From positions 3,467,001-3,531,000 of the forward strand of contig NZ_CP155567.1 in the NCBI RefSeq assembly GCF_039696035.1: 64,000 nt of DNA, given 5' to 3'. Below are positions 1 to 9,133 of the stretch, in pieces. Source of the stretch: Microbulbifer sp. SAOS-129_SWC (lineage in GTDB: Bacteria; Pseudomonadota; Gammaproteobacteria; Pseudomonadales; Cellvibrionaceae). Made by a program: the position numbers and the translations under genes. Numbering within the stretch: the stretch's first letter is position 1; the number at the start of each line of letters is the position of its first letter. Below the pieces are notes generated by a model, which saw nothing but the letters and a program-made list of their open reading frames with translations, was not told the origin of the DNA and searched no databases.

Positions 1-3000
1 GGTCAGATCATCCAGTACCTGCAGGTTGTAGGCATTGGCGCTGCCGGTATTCTTTGCCGCAACGGTGACCGTGAGAATATCGTCGGCATCGCTGTCGGAA
101 ACGGCGAACGACTTGCTCAGCTGGATATCCGGTTCGCGTACGGTGACCTGGTGCGATTCGAACGGCACCACCACGGTGGTGCCGCTTTCGTTGACATAGT
201 GCACCTCGGCCGTCGTACTGCTGCCACCATTGATCAGGACATCACTGTCGTTGGTGCTCGCGCTATTTTCGATACGGGCGATAAACTCCACCGGGAATTC
301 GAACAGGCTGCCGGACACGGTGGTGAGTTCCTGATTGCCGAAGTCCCACTCGATATAGTCCCGGGTGCCATTATTGCCGCATGTCGGTGTAAAACTGCCA
401 CCGGGACTGAAGCCGGCTGCATTGAAAGGCGCCGCATCCAGGTTGATGGTCTGCCCCTCGACACACTGCATCCCCACCGGCAACTCATCGCGGATCACGA
501 AGTCGCGCAGCTGCGCCGCGGGAATCTGTGCCGTCAGCCGGTAGCGCAGTTCCTCACCAATCACCGCTTCATCACTAGCGGTGCCTGTCGGGGTGCCATT
601 GGACAGCGCGATCACTTTTTTCGGCTCGGCCTGCACCGAAATAATCTGCATCTGCGCTTCGGCTTCGGCGGATTGATAGTGGCGCGCGCGCCCCTTGGGG
701 TAGTTCGGTGTGCAGCTTGGCTCGTCAGTGTCGGCCGTGCCGCAGCCAATACCGTCGTCGTCGGTATCGCTGTCGATTTGTGGCGCCTGCTGGTTACCGT
801 AGTCGCCCAGCAAACTGTCGTAACGGGCATAGAACCTGTTGGTAAAAGTCTGCAGTGGCGCCACCGATTGCTCGGGCTTGACGCGGTAGTAGAGCGTGAC
901 AGATTTACCCGGATCGATGCGTTGCAGCGCAGTGGAATGCGCATAGGAAAATGTAATCACGGCCGGCGTACCACCGTCGGCACAATCGGTGGCGAGGTTG
1001 TAATCGTTGCTGCCGGCAGTGGTGCCGACCAGGCCCTCGTCACCCACGCCGGTATCGACGCCGGTGTCACCATCGTTGTCCAGGCCGTCGCTATCCAGCG
1101 GCTGCACACACATCTGGCCGGAGGAATCCAGGGTGTCGGTGACCACCACATCATAGGCCGGCGCCCGCGCGACGCCGCCATCGGTAGCGCGGTTGGTCAG
1201 TGTCAGCTGGAAGATATAGTTCTGGTCGCGGTGCCCCTCGTCGGTGAAATCGACGAATTTGCTACAGCCGGTGCCGGTGCCGTAGAGCGCCTCGTTACAG
1301 ACCTTCTTATCGACCTCGATCTGCGGCTCGGTAACGTTCATGTCCACGCGCCAGTCGGATTCCGGTGGATAGCCGGGAATATTCTGCGTTTCGTCGACGT
1401 CAATCGTTTCCGTATCGAATACCGCGGTGAAATGGCCGCGGCCGTAGTCGGTACTCACATTCGCATGCTGGTTAGGGTCTGCCACGGTATCGACCGGGCC
1501 GTTGAGCAGGCGCGTGGTCATATCCGCATGGAACCAGTGATCTTTCTCGGTAATTTCGCTGCCGCCACCGGTTGCGGCAAAAAACCAGCTCAGGTCCGCT
1601 TCACTGAAATCTGCGCTCAGACCGGATTCCGTGATGGAGCCGTCGATGTTGTGCGCCGGCGAAGACGTCAGGTAATTGTGCGCGATATAGCTCTGGCCAT
1701 CGGGCAGGTCGTCGGCGATGGTGACATCCCTGACCGCAATCAGGTTGTACCCCGGGGTCTTGAAGCCGAACCAGCCGCCCGCATGGATATCGAAGGTGCA
1801 GTCTTCGCCGATCTCGATATTGTTCTCCGGACCGGGCCGGTTACCGGCGACATATTCGGCGCAACTGTTTGCCACCGGCTCCTTCAACAGGTTGAAGCCC
1901 ATCACCCGCGCGCGCGTGGCGTCGAGGCTGTAGTTGTCCGCCTGCTGTTTGTCGGGCCGGCTATCGGTGAGGCTGGCCGGATCGGGAAATACCAGCGGCT
2001 CGCGATCACTGGTGGCCAGGGTGATTTCGCCGATGACATCGGCGCGGAATGTCAGGTCGTCGTCGGCAGCCGTTGCATTTTTCTCCACCTGGAAGGTGAT
2101 GTATTCGCGTCCCCCGGCGGCAATGGCACCGAGCTGGTCGCGACTACAACGATAGACCGTGGCAGTGTCAGGAATATAACTGGGCTGCTCCCACACCGGC
2201 CGCTCCAGTTCCGGACTGTGCGCCACCTCGGTGCAGCTGATGGGATTCTGGTAGGGGTTGTTGTCCGGGTCGGACGGGTTGTATTCCCCCAGTACCGTCA
2301 TTTCCTCGCCGAAGGTGACATAGATATAGTAATCATCCGCAGCGTGGCCGCCGTTGTTGTCGATCTGCACCGTCAGCGGCGAATCGCCGCTATCGCGGAC
2401 GATATACAGCGGGTGGGTCATGGACACATCCAGATCTTCCGGGCGCGGCGTGAAGGACCAGTCGTTATTCTTGCTGTGACTGTCGCCGCCATCGCTCGCG
2501 CAGAAATCCTGCCAGTCGATCTGCACGTTATTCTGCAGCGCAGAAAATGCGGCCGGGTCCGGGTCGGCACTGCCCTCCATGTCCAGGTCGGTCTGCTGGT
2601 CGTAATGTGTCAGGCCCGGCTCCACCAGCACGATGCGGAAGGTCAGGCTGACCTGCTCGCCCTGCCGCAGCAGGTCCATCTGGTCCGGATCATTGTTGGC
2701 GCGATCGCCGCTACTGGTAAGAAAAAATACCGGCTGCTGCAGATCCGGGTTCGGCGACCCGGGGTTGGCCGAGTCCTCGAGATAGGACTGGTCCCCCGCG
2801 GTGGGGATTACCCGGTTTTCCCAGTCGAAGGTGGACACCCGCCCGTCGTAATTCCCGTAGGTGTAACTGCGGTTCATCTGCGGCTCGTAGTTGGGGTCCA
2901 ACAGATAACCGGCGGGCAGGCTGTCGGTCAGGCGCACGCCCTTGATGGTGCCCTGACTGTTGTTGGTCACGGTAATCGTCACCAGGCCGCGGGTACCTAC

Positions 3001-4188
3001 GGTGTTGCCGCCATCGATACCGTTAAAGGTCACATTGTAATTGACCCCGCCATTGTTACCGCCGCTGTCCTGGGAGTGCACGCTGACCGCGGCGGAAGCG
3101 TCCGCCGGAGAGGACTGCACCGGATTGTCGCCACCCGCGTGGGTGATACCACCGGTGCCACCCACAGCGGGACAGCCCCACTGCAGGTCGTGGAAGGTAT
3201 TGGTCTGTAAATTGTCGCAGGCGTTGTGCAGCTGCCCGGCAAAGTAGAGATTTAAATCGCCACCGGCGGCCACGTTCAGGCTGAAACCCAGGTCACTGGC
3301 ATCGAGGCCGGCAAGGTTGTTGTTGTAGCCACTGACATCGGTACAGGAACCGAAACTGGCTGAAGCACCATTGGCCACCGCGGCGGCGTCAGACTCGGAG
3401 GAGCAGATGGCGTCTATGTCCATGGCACCTGAAGTCATATCATCGGTAATGACCACATCCTGTAGCGGTGCGCTGCCGCCGTTGTGTAACGCCACCCGCC
3501 AGATGATGCCATCACCCTGGTGGCCGTATATCTGTGCGGCATAGGTGCCCGCCCCCATACCCGCATCCACATTGCGCCCGCCCTTGGTAAAACTGGGGCG
3601 CGGCTCGACGATGGGCAGGGTGTGATTGTTCTGCGTATCGCAGTAGTTGTTATTGTCGCGATCGTAAACATATTCCGCGCGGGCGTGCAGGTTGCGCGGA
3701 TTCATATCCACCAGCTGCTCTTCGGTATTGGGCTCGTGCTGCAACTGGAAGCGGATGCGCACATAGTCGTTGCGGCCGAGCGTCAAACCGCTCAGGTTCC
3801 ACTGCAACAGGGTACTGCCAGAAGGGTCGCCAATGGCGGTGTAGCCGCCGCCGTTGATACTGATTTCGGAAGAACCGGTCTCGTATCCCAGCACACCGGC
3901 CAGGTCACCGAGGTCTTCGGTCACCAGGATTTGGCTGACCGACCTTGTGCCAAACCCCCAGCTCGCATCATTGCTAAGCTCGATTTCCACCTGTCCATGC
4001 TCACACAGCTCGCAGTAACTGTTCTGGCTGTAGCCGTCGATATGACTGACGGATACAGGCCCGCTGGAATTAGGGCAGGATAGGGCTGCCTGTGCCTGGT
4101 TGACCGGCAGCAACAAACCACCGCACACGAGAACAAAGCCGACAAGCGCATTCGCCAAAAAATTTCGCCCAATTACATCCACTGTCAT
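1..4188 (-). CDS. Giant secreted DUF11-type repeat surface protein (3' part cut by window edge)
   Basis: The frame stays open on the minus strand from an ATG at 4188 to the window edge, about 1396 codons, so the C-terminus is missing. The N-terminus has a hydrophobic stretch ending near an AQA site, read as a signal peptide. The mature part repeats beta-rich modules such as VVITDDM, LTDSLPAGYLL, VTDTLDSSG and FVIRDELPVGM, typical of DUF11/isopeptide D2-like surface proteins, together with Asp-rich stretches (DSDGLDNDGDTG, DSDTDDDG) that look like calcium-binding type-3 repeats. Many Cys residues are present. Family and export are supported; the function (adhesin, surface fibre or matrix protein) is not known. 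It is transcribed in the same direction as the motor cluster upstream but separated by 455 bp, so it may be a client of that machine or independent. Confidence 0.75.
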   Translation of the reverse strand, partial: MTVDVIGRNFLANALVGFVLVCGGLLLPVNQAQAALSCPNSSGPVSVSHIDGYSQNSYCELCEHGQVEIELSNDASWGFGTRSVSQILVTEDLGDLAGVLGYETGSSEISINGGGYTAIGDPSGSTLLQWNLSGLTLGRNDYVRIRFQLQHEPNTEEQLVDMNPRNLHARAEYVYDRDNNNYCDTQNNHTLPIVEPRPSFTKGGRNVDAGMGAGTYAAQIYGHQGDGIIWRVALHNGGSAPLQDVVITDDMTSGAMDIDAICSSESDAAAVANGASASFGSCTDVSGYNNNLAGLDASDLGFSLNVAAGGDLNLYFAGQLHNACDNLQTNTFHDLQWGCPAVGGTGGITHAGGDNPVQSSPADASAAVSVHSQDSGGNNGGVNYNVTFNGIDGGNTVGTRGLVTITVTNNSQGTIKGVRLTDSLPAGYLLDPNYEPQMNRSYTYGNYDGRVSTFDWENRVIPTAGDQSYLEDSANPGSPNPDLQQPVFFLTSSGDRANNDPDQMDLLRQGEQVSLTFRIVLVEPGLTHYDQQTDLDMEGSADPDPAAFSALQNNVQIDWQDFCASDGGDSHSKNNDWSFTPRPEDLDVSMTHPLYIVRDSGDSPLTVQIDNNGGHAADDYYIYVTFGEEMTVLGEYNPSDPDNNPYQNPISCTEVAHSPELERPVWEQPSYIPDTATVYRCSRDQLGAIAAGGREYITFQVEKNATAADDDLTFRADVIGEITLATSDREPLVFPDPASLTDSRPDKQQADNYSLDATRARVMGFNLLKEPVANSCAEYVAGNRPGPENNIEIGEDCTFDIHAGGWFGFKTPGYNLIAVRDVTIADDLPDGQSYIAHNYLTSSPAHNIDGSITESGLSADFSEADLSWFFAATGGGSEITEKDHWFHADMTTRLLNGPVDTVADPNQHANVSTDYGRGHFTAVFDTETIDVDETQNIPGYPPESDWRVDMNVTEPQIEVDKKVCNEALYGTGTGCSKFVDFTDEGHRDQNYIFQLTLTNRATDGGVARAPAYDVVVTDTLDSSGQMCVQPLDSDGLDNDGDTGVDTGVGDEGLVGTTAGSNDYNLATDCADGGTPAVITFSYAHSTALQRIDPGKSVTLYYRVKPEQSVAPLQTFTNRFYARYDSLLGDYGNQQAPQIDSDTDDDGIGCGTADTDEPSCTPNYPKGRARHYQSAEAEAQMQIISVQAEPKKVIALSNGTPTGTASDEAVIGEELRYRLTAQIPAAQLRDFVIRDELPVGMQCVEGQTINLDAAPFNAAGFSPGGSFTPTCGNNGTRDYIEWDFGNQELTTVSGSLFEFPVEFIARIENSASTNDSDVLINGGSSTTAEVHYVNESGTTVVVPFESHQVTVREPDIQLSKSFAVSDSDADDILTVTVAAKNTGSANAYNLQVLDDLT

Positions 4189-4643
4189 TACCACTTATCA
4201 GCCATTGTGTTCGATGGAGATCAGCGCCAGCTATCCGGCTGGCAGGAGTCACCGGGTGAGGTATCGCCCGGACGGCGGACTCTAGCGGGAGCGAATGGAA
4301 GCGGCAGTGAATCAGGTCAAAAATACCGCATTGACTGCAAACAATTGTTCAGTTTGCCAAGTGGTTCTCAGGGAAACCTGCAGAGGAATCTTCTGCACCG
4401 GGCGGCACAGTTCAAGAATGGGTTACAGCCTGCCGAGGCAACGCGAATATTGCCACTCAATGGCAGTGCAGCAATTACCCTTCATCGCAGACCGTAACCG
4501 CCTTCCTATAATTTTGCCTACGTGCGCGGCTGTTACGGCGGGTCGCTTGATCGCCACATCCCTGTGGCTAATCCCGACAAGACTTCACGCGAGCAATTCC
4601 TTACCCCAAGGCAAGGAATTGCTCCTCGCCCGGGCCCGCCATA
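4189..4643. other. Intergenic region upstream of the giant surface gene
   Basis: This gap of about 455 bp separates the AgmX-like gene from the surface-protein gene. It holds a strong hairpin at its right end and presumably the promoter of the surface gene. Short reading frames here overlap each other and have no recognisable product. I see no RNA gene. Confidence 0.5.
4591..4624 (-). terminator. Hairpin downstream of the AgmX-like gene
   Basis: GAGCAATTCCTT at 4591-4602 and AAGGAATTGCTC at 4613-4624 form a perfect 12-bp stem with a 10-nt loop, 20 bases past the stop of the AgmX-like gene. There is no T-tract, so it may stabilise the mRNA end or act as a factor-assisted terminator. Confidence 0.5.
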
Positions 4644-6023
4644 TCAACCGGCGGGGAGGAAGTCGATCGGGTAAAGGATGGTGATGGTGGGTACACCAGC
4701 CTTGGGACCGAAGTTGAAGCGCTTCACCCGCGCGACAATTTTGGCGTTTAGCGCCGGCGAATCCATATCGCTCGACTGTACCTTGGCCATGGACACCGAA
4801 CCGTCTGGTTCGATGGTGATCTTCAGCACCATCTTGCCCTGCAACGCCGGGTTGTTGCGCAGCTCGCGATTGTAGATGCGATACAGCGAAGACTTGTAGC
4901 GGTCGAAGACAATCTGGATCTCTTCGTCGGTACGGGACGGCCCCGCGCCATCGCTGAGCGGCCGGTCCTCGCCGGCGAAATCCCCCTCGGTACCGATCGA
5001 GCTCTCCACCCGTGTAAAGGCCACACCTTCCAGCGACGACCCCGCACCGCCAACATTGCGACTGAGACTGGCGGTGTTGATGCCGCCACTGCCGGCCTTG
5101 GCCGCTGCCGTAATCAACGAACGCTGACTGCGGTTTTCCTTCTTGCCGGCCGTGCTTAGCTGGGTGCGTTTGCCGAGACGGTCATCCAGGTCGTCCTCGA
5201 TAAGATCCTGGAAGTTGTCCTTGAATGCCAGCACACCAGAATGCTCGGCCTTCTTGCGAGCCTTCTTCTTCTCGGCCTTGGAGGGCTTGGGCTCCTCTTT
5301 CGCCACCTGCTGTTTGGGCTCGGGTTTTTTCTCCTTTTCTTTTTCTTTCTGCGGCTGCACCTGCTCCGGCGGCGGCTTGGGCTTGCTCTTCTTCTCGATT
5401 ACCAGCTTGGCCAGGCGCTCGGGAATTTCCACCGCCTTGTTTTTGTCCGGCTTGGGAATGGTCCACAGGGGCACCAGATAGCCGAGTAACAGGGCAACCA
5501 ACAGGGAAGCCAATACACAGCGGCGGAAGCGCCGCTCGTCTTCACCGTTGGTGTGCCAGGGCATCAGCGCCGGGCGTATTTTCGGTGCTTCCAGTTCACG
5601 GGTTATCTCGAACTCGAACTTGGATTCTTCCTCTTCGGTACGAATCCGCTCGGCACGCTCATCCAGATCAACGATGTCGTCTTCACAATCCGCTATCTTG
5701 GCCTGCACACGGCGGTGGCGCTCCTGCAGCAGGTCGATATTGGCATTGTAGATACTGACGGTATGCTGGATGCGCCGAATGATCGTCCGGGATGCATCCT
5801 CTCGGTAGTCATCCGCCCAGAACAGCTCGCCGGCACCGACCTCTTCCAGCTTGTCCAGGCGTTCGGATATCTCATCCAGCAGCTGGTGCTTGGCGCCATC
5901 CTTACGCAGCTGATCCAGCTTGCTGTCTATCTGCTGCCGCTCGCCTTCAAGCACCTGCAAGCGGCGGCGGACCGCTTCCAGTTCGCCGCTCACCGCCTGT
6001 TTTTGTTGAAGAAAATTACTCAC
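4644..6023 (-). CDS. AgmX/PglI C-terminal (TonB-like) domain protein
   Basis: A 459-residue protein. Residues 1-135 are a charged coiled coil, presumably cytoplasmic. One membrane segment lies near residues 170-190 (VLASLLVALLLGYLVPLW). A Lys/Pro/Glu-rich linker follows (KPKPPPEQVQPQKEKEKEKK), suited to spanning the periplasm. The C-terminus, about residues 365-459, contains ALQGKMVLKITIEPDGSV and matches the AgmX/PglI or TonB C-terminal fold. It begins 9 bp after the second exbD-like gene and ends the run. Known relatives, such as GltG/GltJ of Myxococcus or TonB, couple an inner-membrane proton motor to periplasmic or outer-membrane parts. That role is inferred here from architecture and context. 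Confidence 0.8.
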   Translation of the reverse strand: MSNFLQQKQAVSGELEAVRRRLQVLEGERQQIDSKLDQLRKDGAKHQLLDEISERLDKLEEVGAGELFWADDYREDASRTIIRRIQHTVSIYNANIDLLQERHRRVQAKIADCEDDIVDLDERAERIRTEEEESKFEFEITRELEAPKIRPALMPWHTNGEDERRFRRCVLASLLVALLLGYLVPLWTIPKPDKNKAVEIPERLAKLVIEKKSKPKPPPEQVQPQKEKEKEKKPEPKQQVAKEEPKPSKAEKKKARKKAEHSGVLAFKDNFQDLIEDDLDDRLGKRTQLSTAGKKENRSQRSLITAAAKAGSGGINTASLSRNVGGAGSSLEGVAFTRVESSIGTEGDFAGEDRPLSDGAGPSRTDEEIQIVFDRYKSSLYRIYNRELRNNPALQGKMVLKITIEPDGSVSMAKVQSSDMDSPALNAKIVARVKRFNFGPKAGVPTITILYPIDFLPAG

Positions 6024-6032
6024 AAACTTCCA

Positions 6033-6590
6033 CTAACCTTGAGCTGCTTTCTGAATGACCGCGAGAGAGACTCGTGTATAACCGGCATCGGTACAACTGG
6101 ACATCACCTTCTTGAGCAGACTGAACGGAACGGTTCTGTCGGCAAGAATATTGACTTCCGGTGGCTCCGGCTGGTTCGCGTCGTCTTCCCCTTCGGCCCC
6201 ATCGGCCCCTTCCGCCTGTTTTGCCTGTTCCGCCTTGGCGACGGTGATGGCTTTGTCCATCTGCGCAACCATCGCGTCCTTGATCGCCTGGATAACCGTG
6301 CCTTTACTGTCGATCACTTCGCTGGTGGCCACCACCGGCCGGGACTCCACCAGGATTTCCTTGTCGGTCACCATCAGCGTCACCGTCTCACGCGGCTTGG
6401 TTTCCACCACCGAGTCCGGCAGGGTAATCACTTTGGGCGGCTCCAGCGCTTCGTTGCTGGAGGTGTTGGTCAGCAGGAAGAACACCAGGATTGTGAAAAC
6501 GTCCATCAGGGAGGTCAGGTTCATGCCCTGTGTTTTCTTGCGCTTATGGCTTCGCGCCATGCGCTTCATGCGTCGACTTTCTCTCCTCAC
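6033..6590 (-). CDS. ExbD/TolR-family proton-channel subunit (second copy, Asp retained)
   Basis: A 185-residue ExbD/TolR-type protein with a basic cytoplasmic N-terminus, one membrane helix (LTSLMDVFTILVFFLL) and a periplasmic domain. The Asp in SLMDVF occupies the position of the protonatable residue of ExbD/TolR. The start overlaps the stop of the preceding exbD-like gene by 4 bp (ATGA), indicating translational coupling. An acidic Glu/Ala-rich insert (EGADGAEGEDD) interrupts the periplasmic domain. With the ExbB-like protein it should form a proton-motive-force-driven motor; this is inferred from the family. Confidence 0.85.
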   Translation of the reverse strand: MRRESRRMKRMARSHKRKKTQGMNLTSLMDVFTILVFFLLTNTSSNEALEPPKVITLPDSVVETKPRETVTLMVTDKEILVESRPVVATSEVIDSKGTVIQAIKDAMVAQMDKAITVAKAEQAKQAEGADGAEGEDDANQPEPPEVNILADRTVPFSLLKKVMSSCTDAGYTRVSLAVIQKAAQG

Positions 6591-7195
6591 GGCGCATCTC
6601 CTATGGATATATCCGGGAACAGGACCACGTGCTCTACAGCGTCAGGATCTTCCGGGTCACTGCCTTCCTGCCGGACCTCGGCAGCCCGCACCCTATCCAT
6701 GACGCCCACCAGGTACTCGTAGGCAATATTGGGTTCCATCAACAAAGTGGCGTCGGTCTTGTCCGGGTAACTGCCCTTGATCTTGAGCAGGAAACGGCTC
6801 AGCTTTTCCAGATCGTAGACGTCGCCGGTCGGCAGTACGGCGTTGGCATCAGCCGCCTGCTCACCCTCGGCATCTGCGGCCGGTTCAGCTGTCGCCGCAT
6901 CAGACTCAGCCTGCGCGGCGTCATCACGCTTGTTCAGGTTCGGAAAGCGCGCGATAACCTTTTCACCGTCGCTGACTTCCAGGGCATCCTTGCGTACGAC
7001 CACTTCCACGGTAATGGCCTTTTCATCGGGCGCGCCGCCGCCGGCGCCGCTGGGCATATTTAGCTCCAGGATGGTAACCCGGGAAAACACGGCCGAAACC
7101 AGCAGGAAAGGCACCAACACCACCATCAGATTGAGGAAGGCAGTGATATCCAGCTCCGGAGCTTCTTTGCTTTTCGCGTGGCGCCGGCTTCTCAT
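6587..7195 (-). CDS. ExbD/TolR-family subunit with Asn at the usual Asp position
   Basis: A 202-residue ExbD/TolR-family protein. Its single membrane helix reads LDITAFLNLMVVLVPFLL. By alignment with the canonical VTPFIDVMLVLL, the protonatable Asp is replaced by Asn in FLNL. A long Ala/Glu/Asp-rich insert sits in the periplasmic part (about residues 92-115). The start shares one base with the stop of the exbB-like gene (TAATG). Two non-identical ExbD-like genes beside one ExbB-like gene recall AglQ/AglS with AglR in Myxococcus. The Asn suggests an asymmetric heteromer in which only the partner carries the proton path, which is inference. Confidence 0.85.
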   Translation of the reverse strand: MRSRRHAKSKEAPELDITAFLNLMVVLVPFLLVSAVFSRVTILELNMPSGAGGGAPDEKAITVEVVVRKDALEVSDGEKVIARFPNLNKRDDAAQAESDAATAEPAADAEGEQAADANAVLPTGDVYDLEKLSRFLLKIKGSYPDKTDATLLMEPNIAYEYLVGVMDRVRAAEVRQEGSDPEDPDAVEHVVLFPDISIGDAP

Positions 7196-8007
7196 TACAC
7201 TTTTTCCACTTGCTGGTCGGCGTCGGCCTCAGCAACGGCGGCTTCCGCCGCTGGCGAACCCGCGTCTTCAGCTACAGTGTCCTCTGTCGACTGCGCGGCG
7301 GAGTTCAATTCTGCAGTCACATCAGCACTCTCGGTAACGACAGCCTCTTTGCCGGCTTCATTGTCGCGACGGCGACGACTGGACATGGAAATGAGGTTCA
7401 GCGCCTTGACGGATACCATTTCCAGGCTGTCGACAATCTCGCCGGTCAGCGAGTTCAGCCAGGCGTGGGCCAGCAGCAGCGGAATACCGGTCATCAGACC
7501 AAAGGCCGTGGTGTTCATCGCTACGGAGATACTGGCGGACAGCAGATCGGCCTTTTCCGCCGGGTTGGCGTTGGCCACCGCTGTAAATGCCTCGATCAGG
7601 CCCATAATCGTACCCAGCAGACCGAGCAGCGTGGCAATATTGGAAAAGAGCGCGATATAGGGTGTACGCTTCTCCAGCTGTGGAATGATCTCCATCATTG
7701 CCTCTTCCATCGCGATCTCGATATCTTCACGACGGCGCACAGCCCCCTGGCGCTCCAGTCCCATTGCCAGCACCTTGCTGACCCCGGAATCGTCCTGCTT
7801 GACCAGATTGCGGGCGCGATCGAAATCACCGGAATTCAGCACCGGCTGCAGTTTGTCCCACATACCGCGGTTGGTATGGCGCTCATACACCAGACGGATA
7901 TAGCGCTCTATCGTCACCGCCAAACCCAGCGCGGCTACCGCCAGGATGGGGTACATAAAGGTACCCCCCGTTTGGAAGAACGCGATTACGCTGTTGAAAA
8001 AGTCCAT
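7195..8007 (-). CDS. MotA/TolQ/ExbB-family proton channel
   Basis: About 270 residues. The first membrane helix (FMYPILAVAALGLAVTIERYI) is followed by a cytoplasmic domain and two further helices, including the family motif around LFSNIATLLGLLGTIMGLIEAF and a helix with SVAMNTTAFGLMTGIPLLL. The C-terminal 60 residues are an unusual Ala/Glu-rich acidic tail. I chose the ATG at 8007 because GAGGG sits 6 nt upstream; a GTG directly before it (8010) is the alternative. It heads the exbB-exbD-exbD-agmX subset and is separated from the TPR genes upstream by about 140 bp. Confidence 0.88.
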   Translation of the reverse strand: MDFFNSVIAFFQTGGTFMYPILAVAALGLAVTIERYIRLVYERHTNRGMWDKLQPVLNSGDFDRARNLVKQDDSGVSKVLAMGLERQGAVRRREDIEIAMEEAMMEIIPQLEKRTPYIALFSNIATLLGLLGTIMGLIEAFTAVANANPAEKADLLSASISVAMNTTAFGLMTGIPLLLAHAWLNSLTGEIVDSLEMVSVKALNLISMSSRRRRDNEAGKEAVVTESADVTAELNSAAQSTEDTVAEDAGSPAAEAAVAEADADQQVEKV

Positions 8008-8148
8008 CACAAGCCCTCTTAAAACGAGATCATTTTTTGATTGGTTACCGGGCGCCAGGCCCTGTGTCTATCGGCCCGATATTCCGGGCGAATTCGTTGC
8101 TAACTTACGCGCGCTTCTGCGATCTATGCGGTGGTGTTGCCGCAGTCA

Positions 8149-8523
8149 TTAGTCGTCAGACTGGCTCAGGCGGTAGAAATCCAGCTCACGCATGAATACT
8201 TCCTTGTCCAGCGGCTGCAGTTTGTCATCCATCAGACTGGACACCAGATCGCTCTCGACACCCACTTCGGAACTCTTCCAGGGCACGATATACAGTGACT
8301 TGGGCGCTTCCTTGTTGCCGATAATGGAGATACCGGAAAGCTCCTTGACCTCGTTATCCACCTTCTTGGCCGCGGTATTTTTCGCCGCGCCTTGCGCTTT
8401 TTTCGCCGATGCTTCCTCTGCAGCTGCCGGCACAGTCACCGCCAGCATCGAGGACAACAACAGAGCCAAAAGCGGGTATTGATGCTGCACTTTCATTTTC
8501 CGGGCCTTTCTTTGGTTATCCAT
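8149..8523 (-). CDS. Small exported protein of unknown function
   Basis: A 124-residue product, or 115 if translation starts at the second Met (8496), which gives a cleaner signal peptide (MKVQHQYPLLALLLSSMLAV, cleavage near AAA-EE). The mature part has a Lys/Ala-rich linker and a short C-terminal segment (LSGISIIGNKEAPKSLYIVPWK) that I do not recognise as a named domain. The longer start overlaps the preceding TPR lipoprotein gene by 8 bp, so the two are likely co-translated. Position between TPR lipoproteins and the motor genes suggests a periplasmic component of the same machine. Confidence 0.7.
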   Translation of the reverse strand: MDNQRKARKMKVQHQYPLLALLLSSMLAVTVPAAAEEASAKKAQGAAKNTAAKKVDNEVKELSGISIIGNKEAPKSLYIVPWKSSEVGVESDLVSSLMDDKLQPLDKEVFMRELDFYRLSQSDD

Positions 8524-9127
8524 GCCTTCTTTTCAGGTCCGCGACCCAGATGGTCACGTCCTTGTCGTCCGGCTCCAACTCGAGGTAGTGCTGGAATTGT
8601 GCCAGAGCGCACGGGACATCTTGCAGATAGAGATCACATAAAATTCCCAGATTCTTTACCAGCGGCAGATAATCCGGGTTCTCCGCCAGGGCGCCGGTAT
8701 AGAGTTTCCGCGCCTCGGCAAAGCGGCCCTGCTCCCGGTACAGCACGGCCAGTTCATTGGCCGCCACTGCATGGTTGGGGGCAACTTCCAGTGCGTGCAG
8801 AAAAGCCTCTTCCGCATTTTTTTCATTGCCAGATTTCTTGTACGCGATGCCCAGGTTGACGTAGGGCGCGGGCAGGCGCTTCTCCCGCTTGATGACTTCC
8901 TGCAGCAGCTCAATGGCTTCCGGGTATTGCTCGCCCTTCAGGAATTCGAGTGAACGCTCGAAATCCCGGTTCACGCTGCCGGAAACATGTATCGATGACA
9001 GGTCACCGGTCCCTTTTTCACGCGTCGGGGTCGAGGCGCAAGATGCCAATAGCGCCAGCGTTGACAGTAGGGCGAGCGCGGCGGCCGCCCGCGGCAGCCG
9101 TCGAATATTGGCCAATACACTAAACAT
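8516..9127 (-). CDS. TPR-repeat lipoprotein
   Basis: A 203-residue protein with a lipoprotein signal peptide ending in LLASC (Cys30). TPR-like units follow, for example YPEAIELLQEVIKREKRLPAPYVNLGIAYKKSG, then AEEAFLHALEVAPNHAVAANELAVLYREQG and ARKLYTGALAENPDYLPLVKNLG (here described by their key residues). It probably sits in the outer membrane facing the periplasm and acts as a protein-protein scaffold. It lies 6 bp downstream of the large TPR lipoprotein gene. Small TPR proteins are also part of Glt/Nfs-type complexes; assignment to a particular Glt protein would need profile searches. Confidence 0.8.
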   Translation of the reverse strand: MFSVLANIRRLPRAAAALALLSTLALLASCASTPTREKGTGDLSSIHVSGSVNRDFERSLEFLKGEQYPEAIELLQEVIKREKRLPAPYVNLGIAYKKSGNEKNAEEAFLHALEVAPNHAVAANELAVLYREQGRFAEARKLYTGALAENPDYLPLVKNLGILCDLYLQDVPCALAQFQHYLELEPDDKDVTIWVADLKRRHG

Positions 9128-9133
9128 CAGTCA

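Noticed and set aside
151..3210. Plus-strand open frame of 1019 codons
   Set aside because: It is exactly codon-aligned antisense to the giant surface gene; its product is His/Val/Ala/Arg-rich with no domain pattern, while the minus strand gives a signal peptide and repeated modules.
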